A stretch of DNA of 36,634 nt from Candidatus Poseidoniales archaeon (GCA_003602485.1 QQSD01000095.1:1-36634); one strand, 5' to 3'; counted from the stretch's first letter, positions 9,423 through 17,890 are shown. Notes: generated from the sequence alone by a model not told the origin. Numbers and translations: made by a program.

Positions 9423-9737
9423 ATGGTGGGCGGACTAGGACCCTTGGAATTGACCATTCTACTCGGATTGTTTTTCATTCTATTTGGAGCAAATAAACTC
9501 CCTGAGATGGCCAACGCACTGGGCCGCTCGAAAGGTGAATTCCAGAAAGGGCTCAACGATACCACTCAATTAGCCACTGCTACACAAACTGTAACGGACC
9601 TTGAAGCAGGTGGCCGAACACCCGACCAAGTCCTCATGGAACGGGCTAAGGCCGTAGGAATCAACCCGGCTGGAATGGCCATTGACGAACTCGAAAAGAA
9701 AGTTACTGCCCTTGAAGCTTTGAGCAGTGACGAGTGA
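9423..9737 (+). CDS. tatA: Twin-arginine translocase subunit TatA
   Basis: A 104-aa protein with the TatA/B plan: a short N-terminal TM helix (about residues 6-22), a hinge (GANKLPEM) and an amphipathic helix (ANALGRSKGEFQKGL), then a polar tail of about 55 residues. It forms the protein-conducting assembly that exports folded proteins across the membrane. The conserved FG-x-x-KLPE hinge makes the assignment firm. TatC is not in this window. It is probably cotranscribed with moaD. It converges on nob1 with only 4 nt between the stops. Confidence 0.92.
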   Translation: MVGGLGPLELTILLGLFFILFGANKLPEMANALGRSKGEFQKGLNDTTQLATATQTVTDLEAGGRTPDQVLMERAKAVGINPAGMAIDELEKKVTALEALSSDE

Positions 9738-9741
9738 AACT

Positions 9742-10239
9742 TCAGCCTCGCTTTCGCTTGATGTTCAACGGTGAACCGCACCGGTCGCAAGAACCTACAT
9801 CCTTGTTCTTTGAACGCTCTGCATTTTCGGGAACAGGAAATTCCGCTCTGCATCCCGTACATCGGAGCGACCATGACCAAACTGCCTTTGAGGTGGTATT
9901 CGCCACACCACTCACCTCTCCGCCAGAACTTCTGTATGCATTTTGAAGGCGATAGTCATCGGTGACGAGGTGGGCTTGATGTCCTAACGCCAGAGCAAGC
10001 ACGTCCAAATCAACATCTGAGAGGCGAGGCAGGTCACCGCTTTGAGATGCAACCTGCTTTGCTTGTTCGATCCATGCCCGAGGAGGATTCTGCCATTGAA
10101 GGTCGGCCGCATCAATCAACAGAGAACGGGCTTCACTCAATTGTGACAATTCTCGGCTTTGAGATTCTGCACAAATCCCTCCAGCAAGCTGATTCATCGG
10201 CCAATGCAGGAGGGCGGCTGTATCGAGAACCCGCTGCAT
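9742..10239 (-). CDS. nob1: rRNA maturation endonuclease Nob1 (PIN domain plus zinc ribbon)
   Basis: 165 aa. The N-terminal PIN nuclease shows the acidic quartet expected for metal binding: Asp in VLDTAAL (residue 6), Glu in CAESQSREL, and Asp residues in SDVDLDVLALAL and VTDDY. The C-terminal zinc ribbon has two CxxC knuckles (CTGC and CDRC). This is the archaeal/eukaryotic Nob1 architecture, which cleaves the 3' end of pre-16S/18S rRNA at site D in the 40S/30S precursor. Length fits the archaeal family. It is divergent from the DedA-like gene. Confidence 0.88.
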   Translation of the reverse strand: MQRVLDTAALLHWPMNQLAGGICAESQSRELSQLSEARSLLIDAADLQWQNPPRAWIEQAKQVASQSGDLPRLSDVDLDVLALALGHQAHLVTDDYRLQNAYRSSGGEVSGVANTTSKAVWSWSLRCTGCRAEFPVPENAERSKNKDVGSCDRCGSPLNIKRKRG

Positions 10240-10287
10240 AACCCGAACATGAGAATCACCCCCATGAAGTCACCGCTTACCCCTATC

Positions 10288-10297
10288 TTCATCAAAG
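10288..10297 (+). promoter_or_regulatory. Candidate TATA box for DedA-like gene
   Basis: TTCATCAAAG is centred about 25 nt before the ATG at 10317. It resembles the TTCATAAA box at 9067-9074 and would give a leaderless transcript. Confidence 0.35.
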
Positions 10298-10316
10298 GAA
10301 GCCGCAAGGGACAGAC

Positions 10317-10925
10317 ATGAGTTGGAAGGAATCCTTCGTGGAAGCCTTCGACGTCTTCGGACCTGCAAGCCTCTTCGTATTCTCCTTCACGGAAGCCATC
10401 ATCCAGCCAATACCTCCTGATTTGGTCTACATACCCATGCTCGTTAACGCATCAGGCGATGTGCCATTGGTGGTGTGGCTTTGGCTGGTGGTCACCGTTT
10501 CTTCCGTTCTCGGCTGCCTGGTCGGCTATTTCATTGGGCAACGCTGGGGGTCAAAACTCATGGTTCGGTTTGGTCAAGAAAAGCATCTCATCAAACTGCG
10601 CCAATTGACAGAGCGCTACGGCTCATTTGGTATCTTCCTCGCTGCTATTTCACCAATTCCATACAAGGTATTTGGATGGATGGCTGGTATGGCTGAAATG
10701 CCGAAACGACCCTTCATTATTGCTGGCTTCATTGGTCGTGGTTGCCGCTTCGGCTTTGAGGCCATTCTTATCGGACTCTACGGGCAACGGGCATTTGACG
10801 GCATCATGTGGGTGTTGGATAACGAACTCCTCCTCGCAGTTGTACTGATAGTCATCCTGACGTTGGCTTGGTTCGCTTACCGTTGGTGGGTCAACTTGGA
10901 CGCAGACGCACCCAGCCATGCATGA
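10317..10925 (+). CDS. DedA/VTT-family (YqaA-like) membrane protein
   Basis: 202 aa with four to five TM segments. It carries the VTT/SNARE-associated signature: a Gly-rich segment GCLVGYFIGQRWGSKL, a Pro-containing membrane re-entrant stretch (AAISPIPYKVFGWMAGM) and GFIGRGCRFGFEA with the conserved Arg residues. DedA-family proteins are linked to lipid-carrier or phospholipid flipping and membrane homeostasis. No substrate can be read from the sequence. It is a single gene between nob1 and tRNA-Glu. Confidence 0.82.
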   Translation: MSWKESFVEAFDVFGPASLFVFSFTEAIIQPIPPDLVYIPMLVNASGDVPLVVWLWLVVTVSSVLGCLVGYFIGQRWGSKLMVRFGQEKHLIKLRQLTERYGSFGIFLAAISPIPYKVFGWMAGMAEMPKRPFIIAGFIGRGCRFGFEAILIGLYGQRAFDGIMWVLDNELLLAVVLIVILTLAWFAYRWWVNLDADAPSHA

Positions 10926-10955
10926 GTCCCCCGCGCACTCTACATCCTTTGAAAT

Positions 10956-10970
10956 GGGAACGGTTATGAA
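10956..10970 (+). promoter_or_regulatory. Promoter of tRNA-Glu
   Basis: GGGAACGGTTATGAA precedes the tRNA, with the TTATGAA part (10964-10970) centred about 28 nt from the mature 5' end at 10995. The same sequence with one extra C (GGGAACGGCTTATGAA) lies upstream of the pyrophosphatase gene. This supports a BRE plus TATA reading. Confidence 0.6.
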
Positions 10971-10994
10971 CAGGCCCTCGGTGGACGGGTTGCC

Positions 10995-11069
10995 GCTCGC
11001 GTGGTGTAGCCAGGTCCATCATTACGGGTTTTCATCCCGTCGACCCGGGTTCGAATCCCGGCGCGAGCA
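10995..11069 (+). tRNA. tRNA-Glu (anticodon TTC)
   Basis: The cloverleaf can be drawn by eye. The acceptor stem is GCTCGCG/CGCGAGC with discriminator A. The anticodon stem is ACGGG/CCCGT around loop TTTTCAT, giving anticodon TTC. The T arm is CCGGG-TTCGAAT-CCCGG. The D-arm region GGTGTAGCCAGGTCCATCAT is typical of archaeal tRNA-Glu. There is no intron, and the CCA end is not encoded. Confidence 0.94.
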
Positions 11070-11240
11070 TCCTTACTCAAACGCATTACTGCGAAGTATA
11101 TTCTGCTTAATTTAGAGGGCGAAATTGGTCTAAAAGTCGACCAAAAAACCACCTTTTGATGCACATCAGACCCTCGCAACAGCCCATCGTCGATTGAAGA
11201 GACTCGTTTCAGAACACAACGTGCACCGAAAGATAGCGAG

Positions 11241-11250
11241 AAGGTTAAGG
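11241..11250 (+). promoter_or_regulatory. Candidate TATA box of peroxiredoxin gene
   Basis: AAGGTTAAGG is centred about 27 nt upstream of the ATG at 11273, the spacing expected for a leaderless transcript. The match to a TATA consensus is weak. Nothing else was seen in 11070-11240. Confidence 0.3.
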
Positions 11251-11272
11251 ACAGACGAACACTGCCCCCATC

Positions 11273-11740
11273 ATGGTCAATATCGGAGACACCGCCCCAG
11301 CCTTTACCTTGAAAACCACCGACAAGAGTGATGTCAGCCTTTCTGATTACAGCGGTCAAACCGTTATCCTCGCTTTTTACCCGGGAGCCTTTACGGGCGT
11401 CTGCGACAAAGAAATGTGTGCTTTTCAAGACAACCTCGGCAAACTAAACCAATCCAACGCTGTTGTATTGGGTATCAGCGTCGATTCACCTTGGGCGAAC
11501 GCTGAATTTGCTCGTAAGTACAACCTCGAATTTGCGCTGCTCTCGGACCTTGACCGTGAAGTAGTCCAAGCCTATGATGCATCCTTCGTCGGTCTCGGCG
11601 GTATTGAAGGCTACATGTGCGCCAACCGTGTCGTGATCGTGATTGACAAGAACGGTATTGTTGCACACCGATGGGTTGCAGAAAACCCTGGCGTAGAACC
11701 TGATTACGACGCCATCGTATCGTTCGCTGCAACACTGTGA
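11273..11740 (+). CDS. Peroxiredoxin (AhpC/TSA family, AhpE/BCP-like)
   Basis: 155 aa with a thioredoxin fold. The active-site motif PGAFTGVC places the peroxidatic Cys in the PxxxTxxC context. A second Cys five residues later (CDKEMC) is positioned like the resolving Cys of BCP-type enzymes, and a third Cys occurs in YMCANRVV. It reduces peroxides using thiols. It converges on the pirin gene and opens a redox-rich stretch that includes an FMN reductase and a glutaredoxin. Length is normal for the family. Confidence 0.9.
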   Translation: MVNIGDTAPAFTLKTTDKSDVSLSDYSGQTVILAFYPGAFTGVCDKEMCAFQDNLGKLNQSNAVVLGISVDSPWANAEFARKYNLEFALLSDLDREVVQAYDASFVGLGGIEGYMCANRVVIVIDKNGIVAHRWVAENPGVEPDYDAIVSFAATL

Positions 11741-11779
11741 ATGAAGGATTCGCAACATGCAAGCTGTTTGAACACTGAT

Positions 11780-12622
11780 TCAAGCCAGCGTGCCGTTGTT
11801 ATAGTCTTCAATCGCCTGATAGATTTCTTGACGGGTATTCATCACAAAGGGTCCGTATCGTGAAATGGGTTCATCCAATTCGGGTCCACCGAGAATGAGA
11901 AATTCTGCTCCATCTTCTTCGGCAGTGATTTCGACGGAATCTCCAGAGGACAGCAGCCCAAGTCCTCCGTCATTCAGGGATCGCCCTTCAATAGTAACAG
12001 ACCCTCCAAAGGCGTAAATCATGACGTTGTGGTCTGCTTCACAGGCATGAACATAGGTAGCCCCAGATTTCATTTTCATGTGGATATAGGTGATTGGAAT
12101 CACGGTATCAATCACCGCAGATGTATCCAAAGCCTCTCCTGCAATGACCTTGGCCCAAATATTTCCGTCTTCACTCGTAGTTTCAGGAATATCCTTGGAA
12201 GGTATATCTTGGTAGCGAGGTGGCATCATCTTGTCCTTGGCGGGTAAGTTAACCCAAATTTGGAAACCGTGCATTTTGCCTCCGTTTTTCATCATGTGGT
12301 CCTGTGGGAGTTCAGAATGTATGACGCCACGCCCGGCGGTCATCCATTGTACATCACCTGGGTTCAAATCTCCGCTATTTCCTGCAGAATCTGCGTGCTG
12401 CATACCTCCTGCAAGGAGATAGGTAACTGTTTCAAAACCACGGTGTGGGTGAGAAGGAGCCCCCACGGCTTCTCCAGGACCGTAATCGACTGGACCCATT
12501 TCGTCAAGAAGTAAAAACGGACTCATCAATCGGCCCATTGCCGCTGGTCGCCTCACCTTGAAGCCACCACCTTCGAGGACGGTATTCGTCGGTACGATGG
12601 AATCAAGTGTTCTTTTCGTCAT
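11780..12622 (-). CDS. Pirin-family cupin protein
   Basis: 280 aa bicupin. The N-terminal cupin carries the pirin metal site: HPHRGFETVTYLLAG supplies two His, and GVIHSELP supplies the third His and Glu. The C-terminal cupin is degenerate, as usual. Pirins can act as quercetin 2,3-dioxygenases or redox-sensing regulators; the physiological role in archaea is unknown. The ATG overlaps the stop of the upstream FMN reductase by 4 nt, indicating coupled expression. Confidence 0.9.
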   Translation of the reverse strand: MTKRTLDSIVPTNTVLEGGGFKVRRPAAMGRLMSPFLLLDEMGPVDYGPGEAVGAPSHPHRGFETVTYLLAGGMQHADSAGNSGDLNPGDVQWMTAGRGVIHSELPQDHMMKNGGKMHGFQIWVNLPAKDKMMPPRYQDIPSKDIPETTSEDGNIWAKVIAGEALDTSAVIDTVIPITYIHMKMKSGATYVHACEADHNVMIYAFGGSVTIEGRSLNDGGLGLLSSGDSVEITAEEDGAEFLILGGPELDEPISRYGPFVMNTRQEIYQAIEDYNNGTLA

Positions 12623-13125
12623 TGAATCCCGCCTGTTAAACTGTTGAGTATTGCATCGATTGTATCCACGTTGGCTGCTTTCTTCTTGTTGACAGTCAGT
12701 GAACGTCCAATCACATTGCTGCCAAGATATGAGAATTGCATGCGCATGGCCATAATGACATGTGCCCCACCTCCTCCAGAGTGGGTGGCAAGTGCGACCT
12801 TCCTGTCACGGAACAAACGACGAAAATCATCTCCTGTTCGACTCAGCCAAGCGACGGCATTGTTGAGCACCGGTGGAAAGGAACCGTTGTACTCGGGAGC
12901 GAAAACCATCCATGCTTCGCCTTTCGAAAGGGACTCAACCAGCGAGGCTAAGCCGTCTAATTCCTCGATTTCTTGTTCGGTTGCAACGGTGTAGATTGGA
13001 AAATCGTATGCGTTGAGATGTACAGTGGTCACCGAGTGACCCATCTCAATGGCTCGGTTCTCTACCTCGCTTGCAAGGGCAGCGTTGTTACCATCCGATG
13101 CAAGGATGAACACCAAGGCCGCCAT
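12619..13125 (-). CDS. NAD(P)H-dependent FMN reductase, flavodoxin-like
   Basis: About 168 aa. The flavodoxin-like fold is indicated by the N-terminal strand ending in ASDGNNAALA (phosphate loop) and by APEYNGSFPPVLNNAVAWLSR, close to the family signature PEYNGS-P-LKNAIDW that contacts FMN. It reduces flavins or quinones with NAD(P)H. I prefer the internal ATG at 13125 because MAALVFILASDG starts directly in the first beta strand. An in-frame ATG at 13149 would add eight residues. It is coupled to the pirin gene and may supply or sense the same redox state. Confidence 0.87.
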   Translation of the reverse strand: MAALVFILASDGNNAALASEVENRAIEMGHSVTTVHLNAYDFPIYTVATEQEIEELDGLASLVESLSKGEAWMVFAPEYNGSFPPVLNNAVAWLSRTGDDFRRLFRDRKVALATHSGGGGAHVIMAMRMQFSYLGSNVIGRSLTVNKKKAANVDTIDAILNSLTGGIQ

Positions 13126-13218
13126 GTCAAGAGGAACACGCCGACCCATTTGAGGTTAGCAGTACCGGTCATGGTAGCGGACGGCAAGGAAGATGAAAGG
13201 TGACGCATTGGGTTGACC

Positions 13219-13788
13219 ATGCCCACGTTGTGGATTGTGGGGCGCTCAGTGAGCGACCCTTGTTTTGAAGCCCTCAGTGGCCTCAAACTCTCGTCCCAAC
13301 CAGAGGGATGTGACACTGCTGTCGTATTTGTCGATGGAGAAGGCAGAAGCGACCTGTCGACCCTCACCAACTCTGTGGAACGTATGCAAGCCACCTTAGA
13401 CGACATTGAACAGTGCACTATTGACCGATTGATGGTCGTCACCGATTTCAGTTCGCTCGTAGGCCGCCGTTGGAAACAACATCAATCCACATGGGAGTCA
13501 AATCTTGGTGTGAGCCTCGAAAGTGTTGATGGGATGGGGGCGTTGATCGTCGAAATACTCGCCAAAAGTGCAGCTCTGAAAGGCATGAAGGTTCTCATCC
13601 TGAGGAGAAATCAACTCAATACGGAACTTCTGGGTCGTTGGATGAAGAAGGCTGCGAGCCTGTCCGACGCTGAGTATGCAGCCATGCAGGACGGAGAAAT
13701 ACCTGACCTCGACGGATGGGTGGTTATGAATCACGACCCGAGTGGTGAATTTGCGAGTGCAATTGACCCCTTGGGATGGATAAGATAG
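13219..13788 (+). CDS. Protein of unknown function (189 aa)
   Basis: I do not recognise this protein. It is soluble and probably alpha/beta: a first strand MPTLWIVGRS, a second hydrophobic strand with VVFVDGEG, a third DRLMVVTDFSS, then a helix rich in Ala/Ile (GALIVEILAKSAALKG) leading into MKVLILRR. This alternation resembles a Rossmann-like or NTPase-like fold without a recognisable nucleotide-binding loop. The ATG at 13219 is preferred over a TTG six bases upstream. It is divergent from the FMN reductase and 36 nt ahead of the glutaredoxin, so a redox link is possible but unproven. Confidence 0.6.
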   Translation: MPTLWIVGRSVSDPCFEALSGLKLSSQPEGCDTAVVFVDGEGRSDLSTLTNSVERMQATLDDIEQCTIDRLMVVTDFSSLVGRRWKQHQSTWESNLGVSLESVDGMGALIVEILAKSAALKGMKVLILRRNQLNTELLGRWMKKAASLSDAEYAAMQDGEIPDLDGWVVMNHDPSGEFASAIDPLGWIR

Positions 13789-13793
13789 CGAGG

Positions 13794-13800
13794 TCTTATA
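13794..13800 (+). promoter_or_regulatory. TATA box of glutaredoxin gene
   Basis: TCTTATA overlaps the end of the upstream gene's intergenic gap and is centred about 27 nt before the ATG at 13825. The glutaredoxin transcript is therefore probably leaderless. Confidence 0.5.
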
Positions 13801-13824
13801 CGGGTTGCAGTTGGCGATTTTGCC

Positions 13825-14106
13825 ATGAGTGAAACGATGATTCTCGACCACGCACAAGAAGCAGGCACAGATTTCCTCATTTACACTGGAAATTTTTGTG
13901 GATATTGCAGAGCATTGAAAAATCTGCTCAACGGACGCGAACTCACATTCACCGAATTTAACTTCGACGAGCATCCAAGGATGCGAAGAAGCATTGTCGA
14001 AGTGACCAACCACCGTACCGTACCGGTCGTATTTGATTTGAGGGATGGTGGGCCGATGTTCATCGGGGGTTTCGATGAAACGAACCGCTACCTCAAGCAA
14101 TCGTAA
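13825..14106 (+). CDS. Glutaredoxin
   Basis: 93 aa thioredoxin-fold thiol-disulfide oxidoreductase. The active site is CGYC, in the context YTGNFCGYCRALKNLL. The cis-Pro loop is TVPVVF, and GGFDET is the usual glutathione/GGxD-type motif near the end. It reduces disulfides or handles mixed disulfides, using whatever low-molecular-weight thiol this archaeon makes. Its 3' end overlaps the convergent esterase gene by 14 nt. Confidence 0.88.
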   Translation: MSETMILDHAQEAGTDFLIYTGNFCGYCRALKNLLNGRELTFTEFNFDEHPRMRRSIVEVTNHRTVPVVFDLRDGGPMFIGGFDETNRYLKQS

Positions 14107-14695
14107 GCAGCCACTCCTTGAGGGCATCATGATGCTCAAGTGGGATCATATGTCCCTTGGGATGTTCAACAAGCTCTACAGCCCAACCAGCTGATTCAAA
14201 CAGATGTGCTACAGCCCATCCGTCCTCTATTGGGACGCGTATGTCTTTTTCACCGTGCATCCAAAACAGACGTTTGTGCTCAAGTTCACCCAGTCGTAGA
14301 CGTAATTCCATTGGCCGCACCAACCTTGTCCCCATGCAGATGACGCCTAGGATACGATCTGCGATGGGCAACTGCAGCATCTCTTGAGCCATAGCCCCAC
14401 CTTGTGAAAAACCACCAACGACCAGAGGGCCCATCGGTGCTTCTTGAGCGATGAGTTGCTCTAATTGTGAAAGGCTCGCATCCACATCGACCAGTTCAAC
14501 TCGTGAAAGGCTAAGCCGACGCGTCACATCAGCACCAAAATCTTCGTAGCGCCACCAGGTGAACCCACGCGTTGGATGTGGATAGCGGGCTTGAGGAACC
14601 AGCAAGGTCCATCCTTCCGGGCAGACTTTTTGAGCAAAAGGACGCATCATTGAGGCGTCACCGGTCATCCCATGCATCATGATGAGCGTTGGCAT
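14093..14695 (-). CDS. Alpha/beta-hydrolase, phospholipase/carboxylesterase family
   Basis: About 200 aa. The nucleophile elbow GFSQGG (GxSxG), an Asp in the segment EKDIRVP and a His in HPKGHMIP form the expected Ser-Asp-His triad. The oxyanion-side motif MMHGMTGD is near the N-terminus. This is the short acyl-protein-thioesterase/carboxylesterase-2 family that hydrolyses ester bonds of acyl chains. The ATG at 14695 starts just before the first strand and clears the upstream lipoprotein stop by 8 nt. An in-frame start at 14716 would overlap it. Confidence 0.82.
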   Translation of the reverse strand: MPTLIMMHGMTGDASMMRPFAQKVCPEGWTLLVPQARYPHPTRGFTWWRYEDFGADVTRRLSLSRVELVDVDASLSQLEQLIAQEAPMGPLVVGGFSQGGAMAQEMLQLPIADRILGVICMGTRLVRPMELRLRLGELEHKRLFWMHGEKDIRVPIEDGWAVAHLFESAGWAVELVEHPKGHMIPLEHHDALKEWLLTIA

Positions 14696-14703
14696 GCAAT
14701 CCC

Positions 14704-15660
14704 TCAGAGTGTCCACTGGGAGACAATGCCACCAGCGACCTTGAAGTGAAGGAGAGAGGATTGTCCACGAAGCGTCACCGTGAGGGAATAATCACCCGAC
14801 AATGAAGGAATGGTTCCAATGGCACCTTTCTCACTCGCACCTGACCCCCATGCACGTGTTAGCGGTGAAGCCCCTTGATGGTCCTTCATGCTCAGCGTAC
14901 CCGAGCCACCTCCGGCAATGTTCACGTCAATGTACCACACAAGTACATCCCAGTCTTCCCCATCCGGGTGACCGCTGTCAAGGAAGGTGTCGTAGATGTC
15001 GTTCTCGTTTTCTTCATAGATGCTGTCGAGAAGGTCACGTGCCTGATAGAAATACACCTCGCCTTCGTAATTTGATTTCGTTTGGGTCAATTCCATGCGG
15101 AGTTGTTCAACTCCTTCACCATCTGTCCAGACGAGAGAATCCAAGAAACCGTTTCGACCACTAAAGGCGTAGGTGAGGCGATGGCCGTCAGAGGAATCAG
15201 CCGTCACGTCAGCCACACCGTTGTAGATGGATACAGTTGAAGCGGACCATGATTGCCCAAAGAGTGTGAACTGCCAGGTATCGCCTTCTTGCCATGGGAA
15301 CTTGAACACAGGTTGGGCATCGCCTTGCTCGTAAACAGAGAGTGCATCGATGGTGATGCGTCCCAAGAAGGGGTTGTGATTGATCACAGCGTGCCGTTGA
15401 GCCTCACGCTCGCTTGAGATACCAAGCCGATAGAGGCCACTCTCGTTGTCGATTTCAGCAACGACCAAGCGAGCGCTGTCTTCGCCAAATTGAGGCGTTA
15501 CAAAGGTATAGAGCCACTGGTCTCCAATGGACCAAGTGGGCAATACCAACTCGTCTTCGGTCGTATCACCCATTGAGTTGCTTGAAACTGTGGGGCTCTC
15601 AAGGCATCCTGCGAGACTGAGTGAAAGCATCAAGAGGCTAAGTACCAAGGCGCCACGCAT
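14704..15660 (-). CDS. Predicted lipoprotein of unknown function
   Basis: 318 aa. The N-terminus is a lipoprotein signal peptide: a hydrophobic core followed by a lipobox-like LAGC at about residues 16-19. The mature part is beta-rich and contains several WxxGDxW elements (SIGDQWLYTF, WQEGDTWQFTLFG), a pattern often seen in extracytoplasmic archaeal proteins of unknown role. No catalytic motif is visible. It lies 49 nt downstream of the pyrophosphatase and 8 nt upstream of the esterase on the same strand. Confidence 0.7.
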   Translation of the reverse strand: MRGALVLSLLMLSLSLAGCLESPTVSSNSMGDTTEDELVLPTWSIGDQWLYTFVTPQFGEDSARLVVAEIDNESGLYRLGISSEREAQRHAVINHNPFLGRITIDALSVYEQGDAQPVFKFPWQEGDTWQFTLFGQSWSASTVSIYNGVADVTADSSDGHRLTYAFSGRNGFLDSLVWTDGEGVEQLRMELTQTKSNYEGEVYFYQARDLLDSIYEENENDIYDTFLDSGHPDGEDWDVLVWYIDVNIAGGGSGTLSMKDHQGASPLTRAWGSGASEKGAIGTIPSLSGDYSLTVTLRGQSSLLHFKVAGGIVSQWTL

Positions 15661-15684
15661 GCCTATCCGTAGGATGAGGCCTTC

Positions 15685-15701
15685 AAGAGCCTAACGCTCT
15701 T
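15685..15701 (-). terminator. Hairpin after pyrophosphatase gene
   Basis: AAGAGC/GCTCTT form a perfect 6-bp stem around a 5-nt loop, 9 nt after the hppA stop codon on the minus strand. No T-tract follows, so this may be a 3'-end stabiliser or pause site rather than a full terminator. Confidence 0.4.
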
Positions 15702-15709
15702 ATCATACT

Positions 15710-17800
15710 TCAGAGAAGACCCGACTTGCTGAGGAAACCATCTGCTCCAGCAAGGACCACAGCGACGATTGACATCAGCTTGATGAGAATGTTCAGAGAA
15801 GGGCCAGAGGTGTCCTTGAATGGGTCTCCGATGGTGTCGCCAATAACTGCTGCATCGTGAGCAGCATCGCCTTTCTTAGCACCTTCAATGTGGTTCTGCT
15901 CAATAGCTTTCTTGGCATTGTCCCAAGCACCACCAGCATTGGCCATGAAGAGGGCCATGAGAACACCGGTCACGAGAGAACCTGCAAGCAGGCCGCCCAA
16001 TGCGTCCCAGCCGAGTACGTATCCAACGATAACTGGAGCGAGAATGGCCACAAGACCGGGCCCCACCATTTCACGTAGAGCCGCTTTGGTAGAGATATCA
16101 ACACAGGTTTGAGAGTCGGGCTTCACGCCTTCCTTTCCTTCCAAGAGGCCGGGGATTTCCTTGAATTGGCGGCGGATTTCGATCACCATGTCACCAGCAG
16201 CTTTGCCGACGGAAGTCATGGTCATAGCAGCGACAACGAACGGTAGACCGCCACCAATGAGGAGGCCGATAACCACCATTGGGTTGTTGAGGCTGAGGTC
16301 GAGAGTATCTGTTCCTGTGCTCAAGGCAGCGGTATAGGCTGCGAAGAGAGCAAGACCGGTGAGTGCGGCTGAGCCAATTGCGAAGCCTTTTCCGACTGCA
16401 GCAGTTGTGTTTCCAATGGAGTCAAGTTCGTCGGTGATGGCACGGACATCGTCACCTAGACCGCTCATCTCAGCGATACCACCGGCGTTGTCTGCAACTG
16501 GGCCGTATGCGTCGACGGTCATGGTCACACCAACAGTTGCAAGCATGCCCATTGCAGCCATTGCAATGCAGTAGAGGCCGTAGTCCTCTCCGCCAAATTC
16601 GTTTGCACCAAGAATACCCAGAGCAATGAGACAGACAGGGATGAAGGTGGACATCATACCTACAGAGAGGCCAGCAATTGCGTTGGTTGCAGGACCGGTC
16701 TTGGACATTTCACCGATGTGTGGGATGGCCTTGGTTTTGATACCAAAGACGGGCTCGATTCCGGTGTAATATTCTGTCACAAGACCGATGAGAATACCGA
16801 TGATGCTTCCAAGTACAACAGAGTGCATGACGCCCATCTCAACATCGATGAGTCCTTGATTGATGGCAAGGTAGCCGCCAGCCCAAAACAAAGCAGCTGC
16901 AATGAACGTTGTGTTGCGCAGGGCCGCTGCGGGGTCACTACCGTTCTTGAGGAAGCTCATGGAGAAGACACCGATGATGGATGCGATGTAACCAATGAGA
17001 CCGAGCATGATTGGCATCAAGATATAATCTGGAGCAACCGAAGTGTCAAAACCATTGGCAATGACCATAGCGGCGATAATGGAGCCGACAAAGGATTCGA
17101 AGATGTCTGCACCCATACCAGCAACATCACCAACGTTGTCTCCAACGTTGTCTGCGATTACACCAGGATTACGTGGGTCATCTTCGGGAATACCTGCCTC
17201 AACCTTACCGACAAGGTCAGCACCAACGTCGGCTGCCTTGGTGTAGATACCTCCACCTACACGGGCAAAGAGGGCAATGGATGAGGCACCCATGCCGAAT
17301 CCTGCCGCAGCACTTACTGGATTTAGGGCACCGTCGGTCGTCTCGCCTGCTCCAAGCCAGAAGGCGATGAGGGAGATACCGAGGAGGCCGAGTCCACCAA
17401 CGGAGAGACCCATAACAGCGCCACCGTTGTATGAAACAGCAAGAGCGCCTGCTTGGCCATCAGTCTTAGCGGCCATGGCTGTTCGGCCGTTTGCGGAGGT
17501 TGCAGCCCGCATACCGGAGAAACCGGCGAGTACGGATGCAATAGCACCCGCAAAGAAGGCAATTGAGGTATCGACATCGTTGATGAATGCCAATAATGCT
17601 CCGACGACGACGACAAAGATTGAGAGAACTTTGTATTCAGCGAAGAGGAACGCCATTGCTCCATCTTGAATTTCTTGCGTGATATCTGCCACGGTTTCGT
17701 TGTCAATTTTCACTTTGTTTACTTGTTGATACAGTACAAAAGCAATCACAAGTCCGATAAGGCCTGCGCCTGCAGCAATCATTGGTATATTTTCCATCAT
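15710..17800 (-). CDS. hppA: Membrane-bound ion-translocating pyrophosphatase
   Basis: 696 aa with about 16 TM helices, the normal length. It couples PPi hydrolysis to outward H+ or Na+ pumping. The catalytic region is clear: [18 protein letters not shown] and [20 protein letters not shown], followed later by [18 protein letters not shown]. Ala (rather than Lys) after GNTTA and Gly further on mark the K+-dependent subfamily, which includes Na+- and H+-pumping members. The ion cannot be fixed by eye. The start at 17800 (or 17797) is preceded by AGGTG and by the promoter at 17836-17851. Confidence 0.95.
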   Translation of the reverse strand: MMENIPMIAAGAGLIGLVIAFVLYQQVNKVKIDNETVADITQEIQDGAMAFLFAEYKVLSIFVVVVGALLAFINDVDTSIAFFAGAIASVLAGFSGMRAATSANGRTAMAAKTDGQAGALAVSYNGGAVMGLSVGGLGLLGISLIAFWLGAGETTDGALNPVSAAAGFGMGASSIALFARVGGGIYTKAADVGADLVGKVEAGIPEDDPRNPGVIADNVGDNVGDVAGMGADIFESFVGSIIAAMVIANGFDTSVAPDYILMPIMLGLIGYIASIIGVFSMSFLKNGSDPAAALRNTTFIAAALFWAGGYLAINQGLIDVEMGVMHSVVLGSIIGILIGLVTEYYTGIEPVFGIKTKAIPHIGEMSKTGPATNAIAGLSVGMMSTFIPVCLIALGILGANEFGGEDYGLYCIAMAAMGMLATVGVTMTVDAYGPVADNAGGIAEMSGLGDDVRAITDELDSIGNTTAAVGKGFAIGSAALTGLALFAAYTAALSTGTDTLDLSLNNPMVVIGLLIGGGLPFVVAAMTMTSVGKAAGDMVIEIRRQFKEIPGLLEGKEGVKPDSQTCVDISTKAALREMVGPGLVAILAPVIVGYVLGWDALGGLLAGSLVTGVLMALFMANAGGAWDNAKKAIEQNHIEGAKKGDAAHDAAVIGDTIGDPFKDTSGPSLNILIKLMSIVAVVLAGADGFLSKSGLL

Positions 17801-17835
17801 AAGTTACACCTGTTGGCTTTGCGACCTGCGAACCA

Positions 17836-17851
17836 TTCATAAGCCGTTCCC
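17836..17851 (-). promoter_or_regulatory. Promoter of hppA
   Basis: On the minus strand the sequence is GGGAACGGCTTATGAA. Apart from one C it is identical to the tRNA-Glu promoter at 10956-10970. The TTATGAA part is about 39 nt from the ATG, predicting a 5' UTR of roughly 12-15 nt that can hold the AGGTG ribosome binding site. Confidence 0.6.
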
Positions 17852-17890
17852 CCGTTAATTCCGCCTCAAAGGCAGTTTCCATACTCCATT

